NCBI GenBank assembly: GCA_903873915.1
Contig: CAIQQH010000047.1
Location: 1 to 41,146, forward strand
DNA: 41,146 bases
Reading direction: 5' to 3'
Origin: an uncultured Flavobacteriia bacterium
GTDB lineage: Bacteria > Bacteroidota > Bacteroidia > Flavobacteriales_D > Crocinitomicaceae
Shown here: positions 9,406 through 18,326 of the stretch, piece by piece
Numbering within the stretch: the stretch's first letter is position 1
Layout of the letters: each line of letters begins with the position of its first letter
Made by a program: the position numbers and the translations under genes
Notes under the pieces: generated by a model
Databases searched by the model: none
Seen by the model: the letters and a program-made list of their open reading frames with translations, nothing else
What the model was told of the DNA's origin: nothing

Positions 9406-11757
9406 TTACTGTCGAACGATGCGCTGGCGGAAAATGTGTCCGTCGTAGTTGATCACAAGGAGATAGTTGCCGTCTTCAATAGCGGAGACATCCAAACTGA
9501 AACTTCGCGAATCGATGGGATGAACAGCTATAGGCACTTGTTTCCCATCCATGCTATACAGCTGAATTTCTGCATCAACAGGCATAGGAACCAGGTATTC
9601 AACAGTGACCTCTGTCTTCGCAGGATTGGGATATACCATCCATTCATCATTCGCAGATTCTTCAATTCCGGCCGACGAAGAAGTGCACGCACATTTATTT
9701 TTTGGAACGCTTGTGTCCACAATGCCTGGAGCGGTATAGATGAGTTTGACATAACATTTTTGTCCAGCCTGTGTAGCCGTAGCATTTTTTATGCGTATGC
9801 TGTACCATCCGGAGTAGGCAGGAACGATTGAATCGAGGATTGTTCCCGACGCACTCACAGAATCAATGACATTGCAATCTTTGTCTAAATAGAAAACCGT
9901 GATTGGTAAAAGTGGGTTTTCAGGATAGAGCTCAAGGTTAATTTGTTGTCCAGATTGTGCGAAGATGCGCCCCACCAAGCGGCAATCGGTACTATTTGTA
10001 GGTAAGTTTCCTCCTTGCTGAAGGGATGGAAGACTTTTGTCTCCTAAATCGCCTGCCATCTCCCATTCTTGCGTGGTACGCTTTGTCGGGCGAACATAGT
10101 TTGCTGCAATACCTTGTGGCGCCCAAATGGAATATCCACGACGTCCTTGCAAGGCAGAACCGTCACACGGTGGGATCGCAATGTTTACTTTTCCTCCGCC
10201 ATAGACAGTTGCTGTTGCCGTTCCATTGGCACCTGAATAATCGATCAAAACCGTTCCATCGGGCCAACTTGTCTGCACGCCATTGAGGTTTTGCCAGTTT
10301 GACCAAGAATCTGTCACAGCAATCAATGCTTTTGCTGAACGCTCAATCACCAAGGCATCAGCTGCTTGCCAACGAACGTTGTAAGCACCCTCTTTGAAGC
10401 GAAGGTTTTGGTGGCACCACAACAAGTTTTCAAGGTCGCTGTAGGCAGGAAGCTGAGCAGCATTCGCTGGATCGTGATTGAAACGATTTCCCAAATAACC
10501 GATGTTGAATAAATCTTCGAAGAACACTTGAGGCGAGCCATCTACGGCAAACGAAATGGCATAAGCAGCGCTGCGTCTTCCGTCGTTTGGTTCAATTTGC
10601 TGTCCAAGTTGTGAGCCGGTGTTCCATCCTGTAATGTTCCCCGTTGCATCGACAATTGGACGGTAAGTATCGTGGTTGTTGACAAAAGGAACTGTTCGCA
10701 AACGGTTTTGCTGCTGGTAATTGGGAATCGATCCGATATCGAAATTGCCATTGCCTGAAACCATCGAGGTTAAACCACCTCGGAGGGCGAAATCAAAGGT
10801 TCCTGCCCGGTTTTGGACGTTGTTTGCCCATGCATCGAGTTCTGTAGCAGTACCAACCCATTCGCCTACGGCATACATCTGATCTCCACCACTCGCCCAC
10901 AAAGATCCAAACTGAAGGTTCCAAAGAAAATCTTCTGCAGCATACGTTGGGAAGTGTTTCACAGCATCAATTCGAACTCCATCCCAACCAACTTGCTTCT
11001 TGTACCAAATGAGCCAGTTCCGTGTTTCTGTGCGCATGTAATCTGTGCTTTGTGTTGGATTAAATGTGGCATTGCTGCTCAACCCAAAGGCGCTTGTTTC
11101 GTAGGAAATATCAGGACCCCAATACGGCGAATTGATCTCGTTGGTGCAACATGGATTGCCGACGTTTGGGTAAAAATTTTGCCAGTTTTTAGAGAACCGT
11201 CCTTGACGTGCCAAATAGTCGGCGGCCGTTTCTGTAATGGCTGGTGTGTTGTAGCAGGTGTAGCGAAAATTCTTGTACTTGTTGGTTGAACCGTCGTCCA
11301 TAGCACTTGGATCATTGCCTCCTTGACCAGCGCCACTTCCAGCTCCTGTAACGTGATTGAGAACAATGTCTTGAATGACATCTATCCCATTGGCTTTTAG
11401 AACAGCAACTAAACGAAGCAATTCATCCTTATCGCCCAATCGGGTGTTGGTTGACCCTTTCTGGTATTTGTCCCCCAAATCGTAGTGGTCAAAGGGCGCG
11501 TATCCAACGCTGTTCGTTCCTGTATTTTTTATAGAAGGTGGAATCCAAACAGCATCAATCCCTAAAGCCTTCAAGCGCGGAGCAAGTTCAGCCAAGTAGT
11601 TTGCCCAATCATTGGGAAAATTTGTGTTGTAATAATCCCACCAGAATCCTTGTAGGACAATCTGTCTGCTCGGGTCGTTCACCTGGGCGCTTAAAGGATT
11701 TGTGAATGTTAAATGGTTAAGAAAAACAAGGATAAAAAGACGAAAGATGGTTTTCAT
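9406..11757 (-). CDS. Secreted alpha-amylase (GH13) with T9SS type A domain
   Basis: The 783-residue product has a signal peptide (1-24) and begins its GH13 barrel with QGFWWDYY near residue 35, the start seen in classical alpha-amylases. The triad is D264 (RIDAVKHF), E299 (AVGEW) and D363 (NNHDTY), with DIVLNH as the first conserved region. A C-terminal beta domain (about 455-540) is followed by a further beta-sandwich stretch (about 580-690) and a T9SS type A sorting domain (about 700-783: MVYPNPAKTEVTV, GNYLLVINYDG, RQRIVRQ). It should act at the cell surface on starch. It is the last gene of the operon starting at 18236, ten bases behind the GH65 gene, an unusual place for a surface enzyme after cytoplasmic ones. 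Confidence 0.9.
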   Translation of the reverse strand: MKTIFRLFILVFLNHLTFTNPLSAQVNDPSRQIVLQGFWWDYYNTNFPNDWANYLAELAPRLKALGIDAVWIPPSIKNTGTNSVGYAPFDHYDLGDKYQKGSTNTRLGDKDELLRLVAVLKANGIDVIQDIVLNHVTGAGSGAGQGGNDPSAMDDGSTNKYKNFRYTCYNTPAITETAADYLARQGRFSKNWQNFYPNVGNPCCTNEINSPYWGPDISYETSAFGLSSNATFNPTQSTDYMRTETRNWLIWYKKQVGWDGVRIDAVKHFPTYAAEDFLWNLQFGSLWASGGDQMYAVGEWVGTATELDAWANNVQNRAGTFDFALRGGLTSMVSGNGNFDIGSIPNYQQQNRLRTVPFVNNHDTYRPIVDATGNITGWNTGSQLGQQIEPNDGRRSAAYAISFAVDGSPQVFFEDLFNIGYLGNRFNHDPANAAQLPAYSDLENLLWCHQNLRFKEGAYNVRWQAADALVIERSAKALIAVTDSWSNWQNLNGVQTSWPDGTVLIDYSGANGTATATVYGGGKVNIAIPPCDGSALQGRRGYSIWAPQGIAANYVRPTKRTTQEWEMAGDLGDKSLPSLQQGGNLPTNSTDCRLVGRIFAQSGQQINLELYPENPLLPITVFYLDKDCNVIDSVSASGTILDSIVPAYSGWYSIRIKNATATQAGQKCYVKLIYTAPGIVDTSVPKNKCACTSSSAGIEESANDEWMVYPNPAKTEVTVEYLVPMPVDAEIQLYSMDGKQVPIAVHPIDSRSFSLDVSAIEDGNYLLVINYDGHIFRQRIVRQ

Positions 11758-11767
11758 AATCGTATAG

Positions 11768-14047
11768 TTATGGGATAGATATAAGTTGTTTTTGTCCAGC
11801 AGTTAGGGTGTATTTTTGCTCAATCATGTTAAAGTCGAGCTCATCTGTTCCAAGGTTGGATATCTCCATTGTTTTTCCTGAAACATGAATATGTACGGGC
11901 TGTTCTTTAAAGAAAATCTGGAAGGAATACGATTTCCATTTTTCCGGAATCATCGGACGAACGGATAGTTTTCCGTCAATTACGCGCACCCCAGCCATTC
12001 CCTCGACAATGCTCATCCATGTACCGGCCATGCTGGTAATGTGTAAGCCTTCATTGACCTCGTTGTTGTAGTCGTCGAGATCTAAACGCGAGGTGCGTAG
12101 GTACAAGTCATATGAACGGTCATGGTCGCCAATTCGTGCCGCCAAAATGGAGTGAATGCATGGTGATAAAGAGGACTCATGAACGGTTTTTGGTTCATAA
12201 AAATTAAAGTTCTCTCGAATTTCTTCTTCGCTAAAGCGGTCTTCGAACAAATAAATTCCCTGCAACACATCGGCCTGTTTGATAAATACAGAACGCAAAA
12301 TGCGGTCCCAAGACCAATGTTGGTTGATCGGTCGCTCCGAATCGGGCAGGTCAGCGGCATTCATCATGACTTTGTCCATGAAGCCATCTTGTTGAAGGAA
12401 AACCTTTGTTCCGTCAAGTTTTGGAAAGTGGATGTTTTCACTCACATGCACCCATTGTTCGCGTTCTACGGTCGACAATGCAATTCCCTTTTTGCCTAAA
12501 CGGTCATTACATTCCAAGGCATATTGAATGCACCAACGCGCTAAAAAGTTGGTGTACCAGTTGTTGTTGATGTTGTTTTCGTATTCGTTTGGACCCGTAA
12601 CTCCAAGCATGACATACATGTTCTTGTCAGCGGACCAGTTGAAGCGTTGCACCCAGAAGCGCGCAATGGCGGTAAGCACATGAATCCCGTACTTTCCAAC
12701 ATAATCGAAATCGCCGGTGTGACGTACATAGTTGTATATGGCAAAGGCGATGGCTCCATTACGGTGAATTTCTTCAAAGGTGATTTCCCACTCGTTGTGA
12801 CATTCCTCCCCATTCATGGTCACCATCGGATACAATGCTGCACCATCTGTGAATCCTAGTTTTTCTGCATTTTCAATGGCCTTGTCGAGCTGAAAATAGC
12901 GGTACTTCAACAACTGACGGGCAATTTTTGAAGGTGCCGTTTTCAGGTAGAAGGGAATGCAATAGGCCTCGGTGTCCCAGTAGGTCGCACCGCCATATTT
13001 TTCACCAGTAAAGCCTTTTGGCCCGATGTTGAGCTTCGGATTCTTTCCCGTATAGGTTTGATAGAGATGGAAGATATTGAAACGAATGGCTTGTTGGGCC
13101 GCTTTATCTCCGGTGATCACTACATCTGCATTTTCCCAAATGGCTTTCCATGCTGCGCAATGTTCTTCGTACAAGGCATCGAATCCACGCACATAGGCAG
13201 CCGTAACATGTGTAATCGATGCTGCCACGGTATTGAAATGGGAGTGATTGATGGATGAGGTCACCGACACGTACTTTTTGATGGTGTAGGTTTTCCCTTT
13301 CTCCAAGAAATGCTCAAAATTGTTTTCAATGTAGAGCTCCTCTTCCTTGAGGTTTGGATGAATGTCTAGAATCTTTGACCCTTCCCAAAAAGAAAAACGC
13401 ATGGCATTCGCCACCAAGAAATCTGTCTTTTTTGTTTTGGCACTTACGACACCTTTCCGCACACCGATACGCTGAATGTCAGGTGTCCAGAAAAATTCGT
13501 TGTAGTTGGAGTCCGCATTGTTCACACGTCCATCGAGGTAGGGAGCGATCTTAAAGTTCGCCGAAAAATTGAGTGGCTTAATGGTGTAACGTATGGCGGC
13601 AAGTTCGTCATTTGCCATGGAGCAAAAACGCACGGTTTCTACTTCCACCTCTTTATTTCCTTTCAGGACACAGACAAATTTTCGTGTCAACGTGCCTGTT
13701 TGCATGTCGAGTTCTCGGTAGAAGGATTTCACGGTACATGTTGCCAGATCAAGTGCTTCCCCGTCGACATGGATATTTATGCCAATCCAGTTGCAGGAGT
13801 TGAGTACCTTCGCGAAATATTCTGGATACCCATTTTTCCACCAGCCCACACGCGTTTTGTCGGGATAATAGACACCACCCACATAGCTTCCTTGGAGACT
13901 TTTTCCTGTATAGGTTTCTTCAAAATTGGCGCGTTGACCGAAGGATCCATTCCCAATTGAAAAGATGCTTTCCGCTTCCTCTTGCCGCTGTGGATCGAAT
14001 TTCCGCTCGATCACTTTCCATTCATCGATCTCAAAAAGATTCTTCAT
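11768..14047 (-). CDS. GH65 glycoside phosphorylase, probably maltose phosphorylase
   Basis: This 759-residue protein matches GH65 phosphorylases in length (about 750-770) and lacks a signal peptide, so it is cytosolic. Residues 1-270 form the N-terminal beta-sandwich and about 320-690 the (alpha/alpha)6 barrel. ECHNEWEITFEEIHRNGA (from about 415) carries the conserved acidic catalytic region, with Glu at 419 and 421; HESSLSPCIHS (near 630) is the phosphate-binding loop that marks phosphorylases. The expected reaction is maltose + phosphate to glucose + beta-glucose-1-phosphate. The beta-phosphoglucomutase gene overlapping its start supports a beta-anomer product. Trehalose or kojibiose phosphorylase are alternatives in the same family, but the surrounding amylases and maltose-type carrier favour maltose. 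Confidence 0.88.
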   Translation of the reverse strand: MKNLFEIDEWKVIERKFDPQRQEEAESIFSIGNGSFGQRANFEETYTGKSLQGSYVGGVYYPDKTRVGWWKNGYPEYFAKVLNSCNWIGINIHVDGEALDLATCTVKSFYRELDMQTGTLTRKFVCVLKGNKEVEVETVRFCSMANDELAAIRYTIKPLNFSANFKIAPYLDGRVNNADSNYNEFFWTPDIQRIGVRKGVVSAKTKKTDFLVANAMRFSFWEGSKILDIHPNLKEEELYIENNFEHFLEKGKTYTIKKYVSVTSSINHSHFNTVAASITHVTAAYVRGFDALYEEHCAAWKAIWENADVVITGDKAAQQAIRFNIFHLYQTYTGKNPKLNIGPKGFTGEKYGGATYWDTEAYCIPFYLKTAPSKIARQLLKYRYFQLDKAIENAEKLGFTDGAALYPMVTMNGEECHNEWEITFEEIHRNGAIAFAIYNYVRHTGDFDYVGKYGIHVLTAIARFWVQRFNWSADKNMYVMLGVTGPNEYENNINNNWYTNFLARWCIQYALECNDRLGKKGIALSTVEREQWVHVSENIHFPKLDGTKVFLQQDGFMDKVMMNAADLPDSERPINQHWSWDRILRSVFIKQADVLQGIYLFEDRFSEEEIRENFNFYEPKTVHESSLSPCIHSILAARIGDHDRSYDLYLRTSRLDLDDYNNEVNEGLHITSMAGTWMSIVEGMAGVRVIDGKLSVRPMIPEKWKSYSFQIFFKEQPVHIHVSGKTMEISNLGTDELDFNMIEQKYTLTAGQKQLISIP

Positions 14048-14681
14048 AGAGGGAAAGATTAAAGTCTGTCAATGTTTCAACATAGGCGTGTGCCAATTCA
14101 GCTACGTGTGGATTTCCTATCGCAATGACATTAAAACCACCTGCTTTTGCAGCCATTATTCCACTTTCGGCATCTTCAAAGACCAAACAATCGGCTGCAC
14201 TCAATCCCATCCCTTGCGCTGCATTGAGGAATACTTCAGGATCTGGTTTTGGTGCGCTCACCCCATTTCCATCGATGATGACATCGAACATGTATTTGAT
14301 TTGAAGAAGTTCGAGAATAGCATTGGCATTCTTACTGGATGATCCCACCCCAAGTTTGATGTCGTGTGCTTTGGCGTGTTGCAAAAGTTCAACAACACCC
14401 GGGAGTGCATCGGCAGGTCCAAGTGTTCGAATGGATTCTAGGTAGATCTCGTTTTTAAACACCAGGAGTTCCTCAAAGACTTCAGATGAGACTGTTGCTC
14501 CAGCCAAAGTGATGATTTTTTTTAATGAATCTATCCGACTTATGCCTTTCAATTGTTCATTATCCAATTTTGTGAATTGGAATCCAAGTCGTTCAGCGGT
14601 TTTTTTCCAAGCGATAAAATGGTTCTTTTCTGTAGAGACCAAGACACCATCCAAGTCGAAAATGAGGCCTTTGATTTTCAT
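14031..14681 (-). CDS. pgmB: Beta-phosphoglucomutase
   Basis: A 216-residue HAD-superfamily enzyme that converts beta-glucose-1-phosphate to glucose-6-phosphate. FDLDGVL (residues 8-14) contains nucleophile D9 and acid/base D11; GVGSSSKNA (about 113-121), KPDPEVF and FEDAESGI are HAD motifs II-IV. The length is typical. The gene directly abuts the transporter stop and its 3' end overlaps the GH65 start by 17 bases, which indicates translational coupling. The pair GH65 plus beta-PGM is the standard module for phosphorolytic disaccharide use. Other HAD phosphatases share the fold, but context makes beta-PGM by far the best reading. Confidence 0.9.
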   Translation of the reverse strand: MKIKGLIFDLDGVLVSTEKNHFIAWKKTAERLGFQFTKLDNEQLKGISRIDSLKKIITLAGATVSSEVFEELLVFKNEIYLESIRTLGPADALPGVVELLQHAKAHDIKLGVGSSSKNANAILELLQIKYMFDVIIDGNGVSAPKPDPEVFLNAAQGMGLSAADCLVFEDAESGIMAAKAGGFNVIAIGNPHVAELAHAYVETLTDFNLSLYEESF

Positions 14682-16037
14682 TTATTTTAGTCTAATTCTA
14701 AGGGTGAAAATACAGGCAATGATCATCATCGATCCACCTAAAACAAGCGCATAAGCGGCATTTCCACCAAACATGTATTTCACAATTGGTCCAGAGAAAA
14801 GTGCACTAAAAATTTGAGGTAAGGTAATGAAGAAATTAAAAATCCCCATCATAATTCCCATTTGGGAAGCGGGAATAACCCCTGCGAGGATCGCATAGGG
14901 CATCGCTAGAATACTTGCCCAAGCAATCCCGATAAAAATCATCGGGATGATCATCATGGTTTTATCTGGCATGAAGTACATCAAAACCAAACCAATTCCA
15001 CCCATCAATAAGGAAACAGCATGTGTTTTCAATTTACCGAGTTTCTTCGCGATGTAAGGAATGCAAAAGGCAAAAATAGCGGAGATTCCATTGTAGATTC
15101 CGAATAAAATCCCAACCCAGTCGCCCAAATCTTCGCTCAACTTGTGTTGACCTTTCAACACGGCATCCGTAGGATTGGCTTCGAGCCCAGCTTTAATGAC
15201 TTCCATTGTCGGCAAGTCATAGGTGTGTTCGCGCAATGCGGTCGTTGTATATACCCAAAGGCAGAATAAGCCAAACCAGGAAAAAAACTGTACAAAACCG
15301 AGCTGCCACATTTCTTTCGGGATTCGGAATTTCTCATTTTTCGTTTCTTCTGAAACGATGCCCATCTGGATGCGTTCTTCGGGCGAGTATTCTTTCGTTT
15401 TAAAGATGGTCCACAAGATGGCAACCATAAATACAAGGGCACCAATGTAAAAGGAATAAACAACGTTGGGCTGAATTTTTACGCCTTGTACATCATTAGA
15501 AACCCCAAAAATATTTGTTAAAATCCAAGGGAGGAAGGATCCGACGACAGCGCCAATTCCAATCAATGCCGTTTGAATGGAAAATCCTTTGGTGCTTTGG
15601 TCATCGTGCAAATTATCTGCTACCAAGGCACGGAAAGGCTCCATGGAGACGTTGAATGAGGCATCCATAAGCATCAAGAATCCAGCGCCTACAAGAAGGG
15701 CAGGGAAGTAGGCGGTAAAGTGATCTGCATTGGGCAATAGGACCAAGGCAGCACAGGCAAGGATGGCTCCAGCGAGGAAAAATGGTTTTCTGCGGCCAAA
15801 GCGCTTCGACCAAGTACGGTCACTCCAATACCCAATTACAGGCTGAACAATTAACCCTGTCAAAGGTGCTACAAGCCAAAACCACGACAGGCTTTCGACA
15901 TCAGCACCGAAATCAGTCAATATTCGACTTGCATTTCCATTTTGCAAGGCAAACCCCATTTGAATTCCGAGGAATCCGAAGCTCATGTTCCAGATCTGCC
16001 AGAACGAAAGTTTTGGTTTGGTAGTAGCAGTTTTCAT
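14682..16037 (-). CDS. MFS maltose-type sugar:cation symporter
   Basis: This 451-residue integral membrane protein has about 12 hydrophobic helices. WNMSFGFLGIQMGFALQN at the N-terminus and GYWSDRTWSKRFGRRKP (about 87-103), with the MFS RFGRR loop, match the SLC45-like/GPH-related carriers found beside maltose phosphorylase genes in Bacteroidota. It should bring maltose or short maltodextrins across the inner membrane. It lies four bases after the periplasmic GH13 gene and directly before pgmB, so it links periplasmic hydrolysis with cytoplasmic phosphorolysis. The cytoplasmic loop around residues 215-235 is charged, as expected between the two six-helix halves. Substrate is inferred from context. 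Confidence 0.87.
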   Translation of the reverse strand: MKTATTKPKLSFWQIWNMSFGFLGIQMGFALQNGNASRILTDFGADVESLSWFWLVAPLTGLIVQPVIGYWSDRTWSKRFGRRKPFFLAGAILACAALVLLPNADHFTAYFPALLVGAGFLMLMDASFNVSMEPFRALVADNLHDDQSTKGFSIQTALIGIGAVVGSFLPWILTNIFGVSNDVQGVKIQPNVVYSFYIGALVFMVAILWTIFKTKEYSPEERIQMGIVSEETKNEKFRIPKEMWQLGFVQFFSWFGLFCLWVYTTTALREHTYDLPTMEVIKAGLEANPTDAVLKGQHKLSEDLGDWVGILFGIYNGISAIFAFCIPYIAKKLGKLKTHAVSLLMGGIGLVLMYFMPDKTMMIIPMIFIGIAWASILAMPYAILAGVIPASQMGIMMGIFNFFITLPQIFSALFSGPIVKYMFGGNAAYALVLGGSMMIIACIFTLRIRLK

Positions 16038-16041
16038 AGGT

Positions 16042-17382
16042 TTATTTTGAAAGTACGATGTATTCCCAAGGCTTCATCTCGAGGGACATTGTTTTTCCGA
16101 TTTTTTGCTTTTTCCCGCTGAAAAGATTCGTGTATTTCCCGCAAAGACGCTCATCTGTCAGTGTGATTTTTCCATTAGAAGGCGAGAGGTTGATGGCTAC
16201 AAGAACTTTCTGTTTTCCTTGTTCACGAACGAAGACAAGCATGTGCTCTTCTCCTGCAGGACTTAATAATTGCAATTCTCCTCCTGATCGACCACCCCAA
16301 AGTGCTTGATTGGTATGGTGAAGGTCGTTTAATTTGGTGTAAAAATCCACCAAATCCATTTTTTGCCAATCTATTGAGTCTTTGTCAAAAAACTTTAAGC
16401 GTCGGTCCAAGCTTGTTTCTTGTCCGTTGTAAATCAATGGCATTCCGTCAATGGTTGCTGCAAGCACCGCCAAGGCAAATCGTGCTTCTCCCATGCGTTC
16501 CATTTCAGTTCCGTTCCATGAATTTTCATCGTGGTTGGACGTGAACATCATGCGGTAAGCATTGGCAGGATAGGTTTTATCTTTTTCGAAATAGGCACGA
16601 ATATCATCGATGTCCATTACTCCCTTGGCGATTTTATTCAGCACATGGTGAAATTCCCAACCATAGGTCATGTCCATGGCTTGATGCATGGCTATTTCTT
16701 CTGCTTCAGCAAGCATGAATACCGGTTTGATTTTATCCAATGCTGTGCGGACATCAATCCAGAAATCCAATGGCACCCATCCGGCAACATCACAACGATA
16801 TCCGTCCAAATCGAAGTCACGTACCCAATATTCCATGGCATCAATCATTCGACCGCGCATTTCTTTGCTGTCGTAATTCAAATCGGCAACATCCCACCAG
16901 TCTGTTCCGATGGTCGGTTGAACATTTCCTGTTGAATCGAGCGTGTAATACTCCAAGTGGCCTTCTTCAATCCAAATGTTATCTGGTGAGCTATGGTTCG
17001 CTACCCAGTCAATGATTACTTTCATTCCCAAAGCATGTGCGGCATCCACCAAATGTTTGAAATCATCTTTGTTTCCAAACTCAGGGTTCACCGCTTTGTA
17101 ATCCCGAACTGCATAGTAACTTCCTAGCGAACCTTTGCGGTTTTTCTCTCCAATCGGATTAATGGGCATCAACCATAGGATATCAACTCCCATTGCTTTT
17201 AAGCGCGGCAAGTGTTTTTCAAAGGCAGCAAATGTCCCTTCTGGTGTAAATTGACGCACATTGACTTCATAAATGGTTGCATTCTTGGCCCAATCTGGCG
17301 TTACCAAGAGTCCTTTTTCTCCGGGCTGAGCATAACTCATTCCGACACTAAAAAGCAGTGAGAATAGCAATCCTAATTTCAT
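16042..17382 (-). CDS. Periplasmic GH13 alpha-amylase-family enzyme
   Basis: A compact 446-residue GH13 enzyme with signal peptide (1-18, cleaved at SYA-Q) and no T9SS domain or lipobox, so it is likely periplasmic. The barrel starts at about 30 (ATIYEVNVRQF). Conserved region I is VIIDWVANH; the triad is D198 (GYRCDVAG), E226 (MLAEAEE) and D285 (SNHDENSW). A short C-terminal beta domain ends the protein (about 365-446). NHDEN in place of the common NHD-Q/P suggests a subfamily acting on short oligosaccharides. Its ATG overlaps the kinase TGA (ATGA), indicating coupling within the operon. It would convert imported maltodextrins to maltose and glucose before the MFS carrier. Confidence 0.88.
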   Translation of the reverse strand: MKLGLLFSLLFSVGMSYAQPGEKGLLVTPDWAKNATIYEVNVRQFTPEGTFAAFEKHLPRLKAMGVDILWLMPINPIGEKNRKGSLGSYYAVRDYKAVNPEFGNKDDFKHLVDAAHALGMKVIIDWVANHSSPDNIWIEEGHLEYYTLDSTGNVQPTIGTDWWDVADLNYDSKEMRGRMIDAMEYWVRDFDLDGYRCDVAGWVPLDFWIDVRTALDKIKPVFMLAEAEEIAMHQAMDMTYGWEFHHVLNKIAKGVMDIDDIRAYFEKDKTYPANAYRMMFTSNHDENSWNGTEMERMGEARFALAVLAATIDGMPLIYNGQETSLDRRLKFFDKDSIDWQKMDLVDFYTKLNDLHHTNQALWGGRSGGELQLLSPAGEEHMLVFVREQGKQKVLVAINLSPSNGKITLTDERLCGKYTNLFSGKKQKIGKTMSLEMKPWEYIVLSK

Positions 17383-18236
17383 GATTTCTGCAATTTAAGG
17401 TGATTTTCATGATAGCTCACAAGTCCATCAATGGGTTTGCGAATGATTGAACCGATCTGCACATCAAGAGATGCACAGGCAGCAATCAATTGTTTTTCAA
17501 AAATCTGTGCGATAGACCCTACAAAATGAGTTTTCACTTCACGGTAGTTCGAGTAGCAGCATACATGGACGTCAATGAAATGACGAAATCCTTCAAACAC
17601 CATTTCTTGAATATATGGGTGTTCTGCGAAACGGGTAATGAAAGGCATAAAAGAAGCAAGATATACATTGGCATTCGGTGTCATATACACGCGTTCAACA
17701 ATCAAGTCTTTGGTCAATCCCAATTCATTTTTCAACACATCAGAAATATCTTCGGGCAAGCGGTGGTAGAGGTAGTTGGAGAGAAGTTTCTTCCCAAAGT
17801 AAGATCCACTGCCTTCATCGCCTAAAATATAGCCCAATGCAGGAACAACTTCAGATACATTTTTCCCATCGTAGTAACATGAATTTGATCCGGTTCCAAT
17901 GATGCAAGAAATACTCGGCGCTCCCTGATAGGTGGCATAAGCACAAGCCGTTAAATCGTGGTCCACAGAAATTTCGGCATTGATAAACAAGCGCTTTAAG
18001 CCACGACGAATGACATCATTCAAATGAGGAGCTGAACATCCAGCACCATAAAAATATACGCGCTCAACCTTCAAAGAAGCCTCATTTAAACCTGTATTTC
18101 CATGCACAGCATTATAAACTGTATCTTCGTCATGAAAATATGGGTTCAAGCCCATTGTAGAAAAAGAGTGTCGTTCACCATTGTTCATCAATACCCAATC
18201 ACTCTTGGTTGAACCGCTATCAACGATAAGTACCAT
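17379..18236 (-). CDS. BadF/BcrA-type sugar kinase, candidate glucokinase (GlcNAc-kinase-like)
   Basis: This 285-residue cytosolic protein belongs to the actin-like ATPase family of eukaryotic-type N-acetylglucosamine kinases. DSGSTKSDW (residues 6-14) is the phosphate-1 loop, DHDLTACAYA contains the likely catalytic Asp, GTGSNSCYYDG is the phosphate-2 loop and LGYILGDEGSGSYFG follows as the sugar-binding stretch. It is first in the six-gene operon, directly behind the operator and divergent from the regulator. Maltose phosphorolysis and hydrolysis both release free glucose, and no classical ROK or Glk glucokinase is present in the locus, so glucose is the likely substrate here. The family's usual substrate is GlcNAc or a related amino sugar, and that alternative cannot be excluded from sequence. 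Confidence 0.82.
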   Translation of the reverse strand: MVLIVDSGSTKSDWVLMNNGERHSFSTMGLNPYFHDEDTVYNAVHGNTGLNEASLKVERVYFYGAGCSAPHLNDVIRRGLKRLFINAEISVDHDLTACAYATYQGAPSISCIIGTGSNSCYYDGKNVSEVVPALGYILGDEGSGSYFGKKLLSNYLYHRLPEDISDVLKNELGLTKDLIVERVYMTPNANVYLASFMPFITRFAEHPYIQEMVFEGFRHFIDVHVCCYSNYREVKTHFVGSIAQIFEKQLIAACASLDVQIGSIIRKPIDGLVSYHENHLKLQKS

Positions 18237-18258
18237 ATAAAAAAAATAGTTAAGGACC

Positions 18259-18279
18259 TTTGTGTCAAAAATACACTTT
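18259..18279 (-). promoter_or_regulatory. Palindromic operator, site 3 (kinase operon / regulator)
   Basis: The minus-strand core is AGTGTATTTTTGACA, identical to the core of the zwf site. It sits in the 90-base gap between the divergent kinase and regulator genes. It could therefore govern both the six-gene operon and the regulator's own gene. Confidence 0.72.
18266..18273 (-). promoter_or_regulatory. -7 element of the kinase operon
   Basis: Minus-strand TATTTTTG matches the Bacteroidota TAnnTTTG consensus and lies wholly inside operator site 3. A TTTT sits 20 bases upstream where TTTG is expected. Binding at the operator would block this promoter. Confidence 0.5.
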
Positions 18280-18303
18280 GCGAATGTATAGAAAAAACTT
18301 CAT

Positions 18304-18311
18304 TAAATTTG
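18304..18311 (+). promoter_or_regulatory. -7 element of the regulator gene
   Basis: TAAATTTG is an exact TAnnTTTG match. TTTG at 18277-18280 lies 23 bases upstream, slightly long for the -33 box, and touches operator site 3. Transcription from here would begin near 18318, leaving a very short leader before the ATG at 18327. Confidence 0.5.
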
Positions 18312-18326
18312 TGCATGCACGATAAA

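Noticed and set aside
9379-9831. 150-codon plus-strand frame opposite the amylase 3' end
   Set aside because: It lies antisense to a well-supported T9SS domain and starts inside the gap operator region; composition is that of a shadow frame.
11768-14047. GH65 protein as trehalose or kojibiose phosphorylase
   Set aside because: Not excluded by sequence, but the neighbours (amylases, SusCD, maltose-type MFS carrier) make maltose the simplest substrate.
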